Assembly: GCF_003014575.1 (NCBI RefSeq)
Contig: NZ_PYGF01000006.1
Span: 124,001-188,000, forward strand
Source: Cecembia rubra
GTDB lineage: Bacteria > Bacteroidota > Bacteroidia > Cytophagales > Cyclobacteriaceae
Direction of reading: 5' to 3'
Length of the DNA stretch: 64,000 nt
Positions 60,545 to 64,000 of the stretch are shown here, piece after piece. Position numbers and translations under genes: made by a program. The notes under the pieces are model-generated. The model had not been told where the DNA came from, made no database searches, and worked only from the letters and a program-made list of their open reading frames with translations. Each line of letters begins with the position of its first letter. The first letter of the stretch is position 1.

Positions 60545-61537
60545 GTGGAAAGAGAGAAATCATTTTGGATCAGAATTTCATTCATTATCAGTGTGATCCT
60601 CCTGATAGTGAAATTCTATTCTTATTATATTACCAATTCGGCAGCAATTTTAACTGATGCGCTGGAAAGTATAGTGAATGTTGTGGCTGCCGGTTTTGCT
60701 TCTTACAGTATTTATCTAAGTTCAAGACCCAGAGATGATAACCATCCCTATGGACATGGTAAAATAGAGTTTTTTAGCGCAGGAGTCGAAGGTGTTCTCA
60801 TTATGCTGGCTGGACTTTTTATCATTTATCAGGCTGTATACAATCTGTTTTTCCCAAGTGGCTTGGAGAAACTCCTTGAGGGGATGATTTTGGTGGCTTT
60901 TTCGGGGGCTGTCAATGGGATTTTGGGGGTGTTGCTGCAAAAAAAAGGAAAAAAGCTGAACAGCATTACCCTTGAGGCTAGCGGTAAGCATTTGCTTACA
61001 GATACCTTTACTTCATTTCTATTGATTCTGGGTGTCCTGGTTATTTACCTCACCGGTTTAAATTTCCTGGATTCAGTTATAGCCATCTTATTTTCTTTAT
61101 ATATCCTTTATTCTGGATATGGCCTGGTCAGAAAATCTGTTGGAGGGTTAATGGATGAAGCTGATCCTGTGGCTGTAGAATCTACTGTAAGCGCTATTAA
61201 TAAAAACAGGAAGAATGTTTGGATCGATATCCATAACATGAGGGTGCAGCAATATGGTGGGGACAGGCATGTGGATTTGCATCTTACCTTGCCCTATTAT
61301 CTGGATTTGGAACAAGTCCATAATGAAGTAGAGGAACTTGAAAAGGTATTAGAAGATGATTGGCCTGGTATTATGGAGGTGTTTGTCCATGCCGATCCCT
61401 GCATTCCAGAAAAGTGCTGTCATTATTGCCAGATAGCAGATTGTCCTGTAAGAAAATTTCCTGTGGATACAAAAATTGAATGGAATGCATTGAATATGTC
61501 GAAAAATCAGAAACATTACCACGATTTGAGTGATTAA
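60545..61537 (+). CDS. cation diffusion facilitator (CDF) family transporter
   Basis: A 330-residue metal-ion exporter. Six membrane helices are expected in residues 8-210, with NSAAILTDALESIVNVVAAG and RDDNHPYGHGKIEFF holding the metal-site Asp and His residues, plus the cytoplasmic C-terminal domain (GLMDEADPVAVESTVSAINK; NMRVQQYGGDRHVDLHLTLP). A cysteine-rich tail, EKCCHYCQIADCPVRKF, follows, unusual for the family, and may bind zinc, iron or another thiophilic metal; that is inference. The start is GTG at 60545, the only in-frame start that begins the first helix correctly. Confidence 0.92.
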   Translation: MEREKSFWIRISFIISVILLIVKFYSYYITNSAAILTDALESIVNVVAAGFASYSIYLSSRPRDDNHPYGHGKIEFFSAGVEGVLIMLAGLFIIYQAVYNLFFPSGLEKLLEGMILVAFSGAVNGILGVLLQKKGKKLNSITLEASGKHLLTDTFTSFLLILGVLVIYLTGLNFLDSVIAILFSLYILYSGYGLVRKSVGGLMDEADPVAVESTVSAINKNRKNVWIDIHNMRVQQYGGDRHVDLHLTLPYYLDLEQVHNEVEELEKVLEDDWPGIMEVFVHADPCIPEKCCHYCQIADCPVRKFPVDTKIEWNALNMSKNQKHYHDLSD

Positions 61538-61623
61538 AACCTCTTTTTTCTTTTGTAAAAAGAAAATTTTTCGTTTATTTGAATTGCTACAAAAATATTT
61601 GTACATTTAACAAAAAAAAGGCT

Positions 61624-61710
61624 ATGAACGAGGAAAAACAATTCAAGATACTATTGGCGATCTCGTCGATCGTTTGGTTGATCCTTGTTGGGTTGCTCAT
61701 TGTGGTCTAA
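61624..61710 (+). CDS. 28-residue single-pass membrane peptide (candidate small gene)
   Basis: ATG at 61624 and TAA at 61708-61710 give a peptide whose first eight residues are charged (MNEEKQFK), followed by one hydrophobic helix from ILLAISSIVWLILVGLLIVV. The layout is that of a typical single-pass small membrane protein. A strong terminator lies 71 bases downstream (61781-61809), making an independent short transcript plausible. The gene is not supported by family recognition; confidence is moderate. The remaining 61711-61951 spacer holds no gene that I can support. Confidence 0.45.
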   Translation: MNEEKQFKILLAISSIVWLILVGLLIVV

Positions 61711-61780
61711 CAGGATCCAAGGAGTGCAAAGCTACTTACAAAAGACAGCTGCTGCTTTTCAAATGGATTAAAGATTTTGA

Positions 61781-61814
61781 AAAAGAGGATGTGAAAACGA
61801 TCCTCTTTTTTTTT
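61781..61814 (+). terminator. hairpin terminator after the 28-residue peptide
   Basis: AAAAGAGGAT (61781-61790) pairs with ATCCTCTTTT (61800-61809) around a 9-base loop, followed by T. It lies between the candidate small gene and the amidohydrolase and ends an upstream plus-strand transcript. Confidence 0.8.
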
Positions 61815-61951
61815 GCCATAGCGAATAATTCCGTGGTCCTCAATCGATTTAATTTTTGTCGTTTTTAACTTGCTCAAAATTCTGTTTTGTTTTCAAATTG
61901 CTTCAGTTATTTTTATAATCAGGTAATTCAGCGAAATTAAAAATCACCTTT

Positions 61952-63400
61952 ATGAAAAAATCTATACTCAGTTTGATGGGGGTTTTCTTGTCTGTGTTTG
62001 TCTTTGCACAAGAGACTTCCCATGATGCATTTATTGTCAGAAATCTCGATAACAATACAGAGAGATTCTCCAAGGTAGCAAGACAGATTTGGGAAAACCC
62101 CGAATTAGGTTACCTGGAATTTACAAGTTCCAAGCTCTTGATTGATGAACTGAAAACGGCAGGATTTAAGGTTCAAACAGGACTGGCGGGAATGCCCACT
62201 TCCTTTGTAGCAACATATGATAAAGGTGGGCCTGTAATAGGCTTTTTGGCAGAATATGATGCTCTTCCCGGATTGTCCCAAGATGCTGTTCCATTTAGGT
62301 CTGTGTTAGTAGATGGAGGTAATGGACATGGATGTGGGCATAATCTTTTTGGTACTGCTGTAGTCGCCTCTGCTGTAGCACTGAAAGAGTGGATAGATGC
62401 TAATAACATTCAGGCAACCCTCAAAATATTTGGTACTCCGGCAGAAGAAGGTGGTGCTGGAAAAGTGTATATGGTAAGAGAAGGATTGTTCAAAGGAGTG
62501 GATGCAGTGATAAACTGGCATCCCAGCGATAGAAATGCTGCCAATGCCTCAACCTGTACCGCAGTCATGCAGGGCTATTTTAAATTCCATGGACAAACTT
62601 CCCATGCTGCCGGTGCTCCACAGCGGGGACGCTCTGCTCTTGACGGAGTGGAAGCAATGAATATGATGGTGAATATGATGCGGGAACACGTTGACCAAGA
62701 AAGCAGGATACATTATGTGATCACCAATGGTGGATTGGCAGCCAATGTTGTGCCGGATTATGCAGTGGTAGAATATATGGTCAGACATCCTGATGTGACA
62801 GAAGTGAAAGATATATGGCAAAGAGTCATCAAAGCTGCTGAAGGTGCTGCTATGGGAACTGGCACAAGAGTGGAAGTCGAAGTAGTAGCCGGAATTTATG
62901 GATTGCTTCCCAATGAAACATTGGCCAAAGCCATGCATAAAAATCTGACTTTGGTTGGCGGAGTGGAATATGACCAACAGGAAACCGAGTTTGCCAAGCA
63001 AATCCAGGCAAGTTTCAATACACCAAGAGTCCCTCCTCTATCAGTGGCCAAGCAAATTCAGCCCTACCAGCTAACTCACTTTCCCGCTTCCACAGATGTA
63101 GGTGATGTCAGTTACGTGGTCCCTACTGTTGGCCTCGGAACTGCTACTTGGGTACCTGGAACTGCTGCCCATACTTGGCAGGCAGTGGCCGCAGACGGTA
63201 TGAGTATTGGCTATAAAGGTATGATGGTGGCTGCAAAAACCATGGCCCTAACCGGAAAAGACCTTATCCTCAGCCCACTGTTGATCAAAGAAGCGAAAAA
63301 GGAATTTGATGAAAGGTTAGGGGATGTGGTATATGAGCCTTTGATCGGGGATATGGCTCCTCCTTTGCACTTTAGAAAAGATCAAAACAAGGTCAAATAA
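61952..63400 (+). CDS. M20-family amidohydrolase (AbgB-like), exported
   Basis: A 482-residue zinc hydrolase with a signal peptide (KKSILSLMGVFLSVFVFAQE). The M20D motifs are IGFLAEYDALPGLSQDAVPF (first Asp), HGCGHNLFGTAVV (His pair region), GTPAEEGGAGKVYMV (Glu-Glu) and VINWHPSDRNAANAST; the dimerisation lid follows with FKFHGQTSHAAGAPQRGRSA. The type is that of aminobenzoyl-glutamate hydrolases and related acyl-amino-acid amidohydrolases; the true substrate is unknown. It is monocistronic with a terminator-like inverted repeat after it. Confidence 0.91.
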   Translation: MKKSILSLMGVFLSVFVFAQETSHDAFIVRNLDNNTERFSKVARQIWENPELGYLEFTSSKLLIDELKTAGFKVQTGLAGMPTSFVATYDKGGPVIGFLAEYDALPGLSQDAVPFRSVLVDGGNGHGCGHNLFGTAVVASAVALKEWIDANNIQATLKIFGTPAEEGGAGKVYMVREGLFKGVDAVINWHPSDRNAANASTCTAVMQGYFKFHGQTSHAAGAPQRGRSALDGVEAMNMMVNMMREHVDQESRIHYVITNGGLAANVVPDYAVVEYMVRHPDVTEVKDIWQRVIKAAEGAAMGTGTRVEVEVVAGIYGLLPNETLAKAMHKNLTLVGGVEYDQQETEFAKQIQASFNTPRVPPLSVAKQIQPYQLTHFPASTDVGDVSYVVPTVGLGTATWVPGTAAHTWQAVAADGMSIGYKGMMVAAKTMALTGKDLILSPLLIKEAKKEFDERLGDVVYEPLIGDMAPPLHFRKDQNKVK

Positions 63401-63420
63401 GTATTGCTCTTAAATAGGTA

Positions 63421-63492
63421 AATCCCATAAAGTCCAGCGTTATCCAAATAAAGCCAAATAAGGCACACAATGGATTAGGTCTTTATGGGATT
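63421..63492. terminator. bidirectional inverted repeat between convergent genes
   Basis: AATCCCATAAAG (63421-63432) pairs perfectly with CTTTATGGGATT (63481-63492) and is followed by ATTTTT on the plus strand. The 48-base loop is long but the 12-bp arms are exact, so it may end both the amidohydrolase and the M3 peptidase transcripts. Confidence 0.55.
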
Positions 63493-63509
63493 ATTTTTAC
63501 AATGAAAGG

Positions 63510-64000
63510 TTAATTGAGTAAACCAGCTCTTTTTAACAAAGCTTCCGGTTCCGGATCTCTTCCCCTGAACCTTTTGAATAGAATGGAAGGATGCTCACTT
63601 CCTCCTGCAGATAAAATATTTTCTTTGAAAGATCTAGCTGTTTCCCTATCAAATATTCCCCTTTCCAAAAAGAGTTCAAATGCATCTGCATCCAGGACTT
63701 CTGCCCATTTATAGCTGTAATATCCAGATGCATATCCTCCTTGGAAAATATGGGAAAATGAGGTGCTCATCAATGTTCCTTCTACCTCAGGCAGCAACTG
63801 AGTAGGTTTCATAACTTCATTCTCAAAGGTTGGAATGTCAGTTATTTTATTAGGATCAGAACCATGATAAGCCATATCCAAAAGGCCAAAGCTTATCTGT
63901 TTCACGGTTTGGTAACCCATGTGGAAATTTGCCGAGTTCTTTATTTTCTGAATCAGTTCGACCGGAATAGGCTCTCCGGATTCATAGTGCCTGGCAAATA
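63510..64000 (-). CDS. M3-family metallopeptidase, C-terminal part (partial)
   Basis: The frame is open from the right edge (FARHYESGEPIPVELIQKIK on the minus strand) to a stop at 63510, giving the last 162 or so residues. They match the end of peptidyl-dipeptidase Dcp/oligopeptidase A-type enzymes: NSANFHMGYQTVKQISFGLL, FSHIFQGGYASGYYSYKWAE and the end SEHPSILFKRFRGRDPEPEA. The zinc HEXXH motif lies upstream, outside the window. The Tyr/Gly-rich GGYASGYYSYKW loop closes over the substrate in this family. No damage seen in the visible part. Confidence 0.88.
   Translation of the reverse strand, partial: FARHYESGEPIPVELIQKIKNSANFHMGYQTVKQISFGLLDMAYHGSDPNKITDIPTFENEVMKPTQLLPEVEGTLMSTSFSHIFQGGYASGYYSYKWAEVLDADAFELFLERGIFDRETARSFKENILSAGGSEHPSILFKRFRGRDPEPEALLKRAGLLN

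Noticed and set aside
61674-61868. 64-codon open frame overlapping the candidate membrane peptide
   Set aside because: It reads through the strong hairpin terminator at 61781-61809 and has no protein-like composition; treated as a shadow.

Overview
The window is about 64 kb of a Bacteroidota chromosome, most likely a cytophagal bacterium of the Cyclobacteriaceae type (Algoriphagus and relatives). This is an inference from gene families common in that group (DUF5687, DUF3078, DUF5103, DUF3276/PUR-alpha-like, DUF2721, Tyr-recombinase of the Bacteroidetes type), from promoters with a TAnnTTTG -7 box (ssrA, ferredoxin, acyl-CoA reductase, aconitase, the cas6-like gene), from a tmRNA tag ending AMAA, and from moderate-to-low GC with AT-rich spacers.

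Layout. 1-2007: tail of an unrecognised operon ending in a TPR-like protein. 2050-5095: siderophore/corrinoid-type ABC importer on the minus strand. 5267-15247: housekeeping and accessory genes: DUF2721 protein, glycerophosphodiesterase, threonine aldolase, a complete yefM-yoeB toxin-antitoxin pair with its operator, rarA, a small GxxExxY gene enclosed by perfect 17-bp inverted repeats, a coiled-coil exported protein, a nitroreductase and an ABC exporter pair. 15389-28646: a 13.3-kb integrated element inserted at the 3' end of ssrA. 28625-29024: ssrA. 29226-64000: core genome, including dnaX with a frameshift site, a LysM lytic transglycosylase, O-methyltransferase, M16 and M24 peptidases, an ABC-F protein, a Cas6-like protein without a CRISPR locus, ychF, a ferredoxin, acyl-CoA reductase, two histidine kinases, a fatty-acid transporter, aconitase, an LCIB/theta-type carbonic anhydrase, a porin, two AI-2E-family permeases, a CDF transporter, an M20 amidohydrolase and the C-terminal part of an M3 peptidase.

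The element is the main accessory feature. All its genes lie on the plus strand: tyrosine integrase, an unrecognised protein, an excisionase-like HTH protein, a putative replication module, small unknown genes, a ParB/sulfiredoxin-fold protein, a lipoprotein, a 1540-residue phage tail tape-measure protein and two tandem paralogous membrane proteins. No capsid, portal, terminase, lysis, other tail or conjugation gene is recognisable. An intact tape-measure gene with no other virion gene suggests a phage-satellite-like element or a selectively retained prophage remnant. Both ends, and one internal site, carry 12-bp-spaced repeats containing TTGCACCA or a variant that look like integrase arm sites. 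Integration has replaced the encoded CCA end of tmRNA by CAA; the CCA version survives at the far end.

Other points of interest are the A10 slippery tract in dnaX that would make both gamma and tau, the GxxExxY inverted-repeat cassette with a possible relic near 6.7 kb, the orphan Cas6-like gene with its own promoter, and the LCIB-type carbonic anhydrase. No tRNA, rRNA, insertion sequence or CRISPR array was seen.
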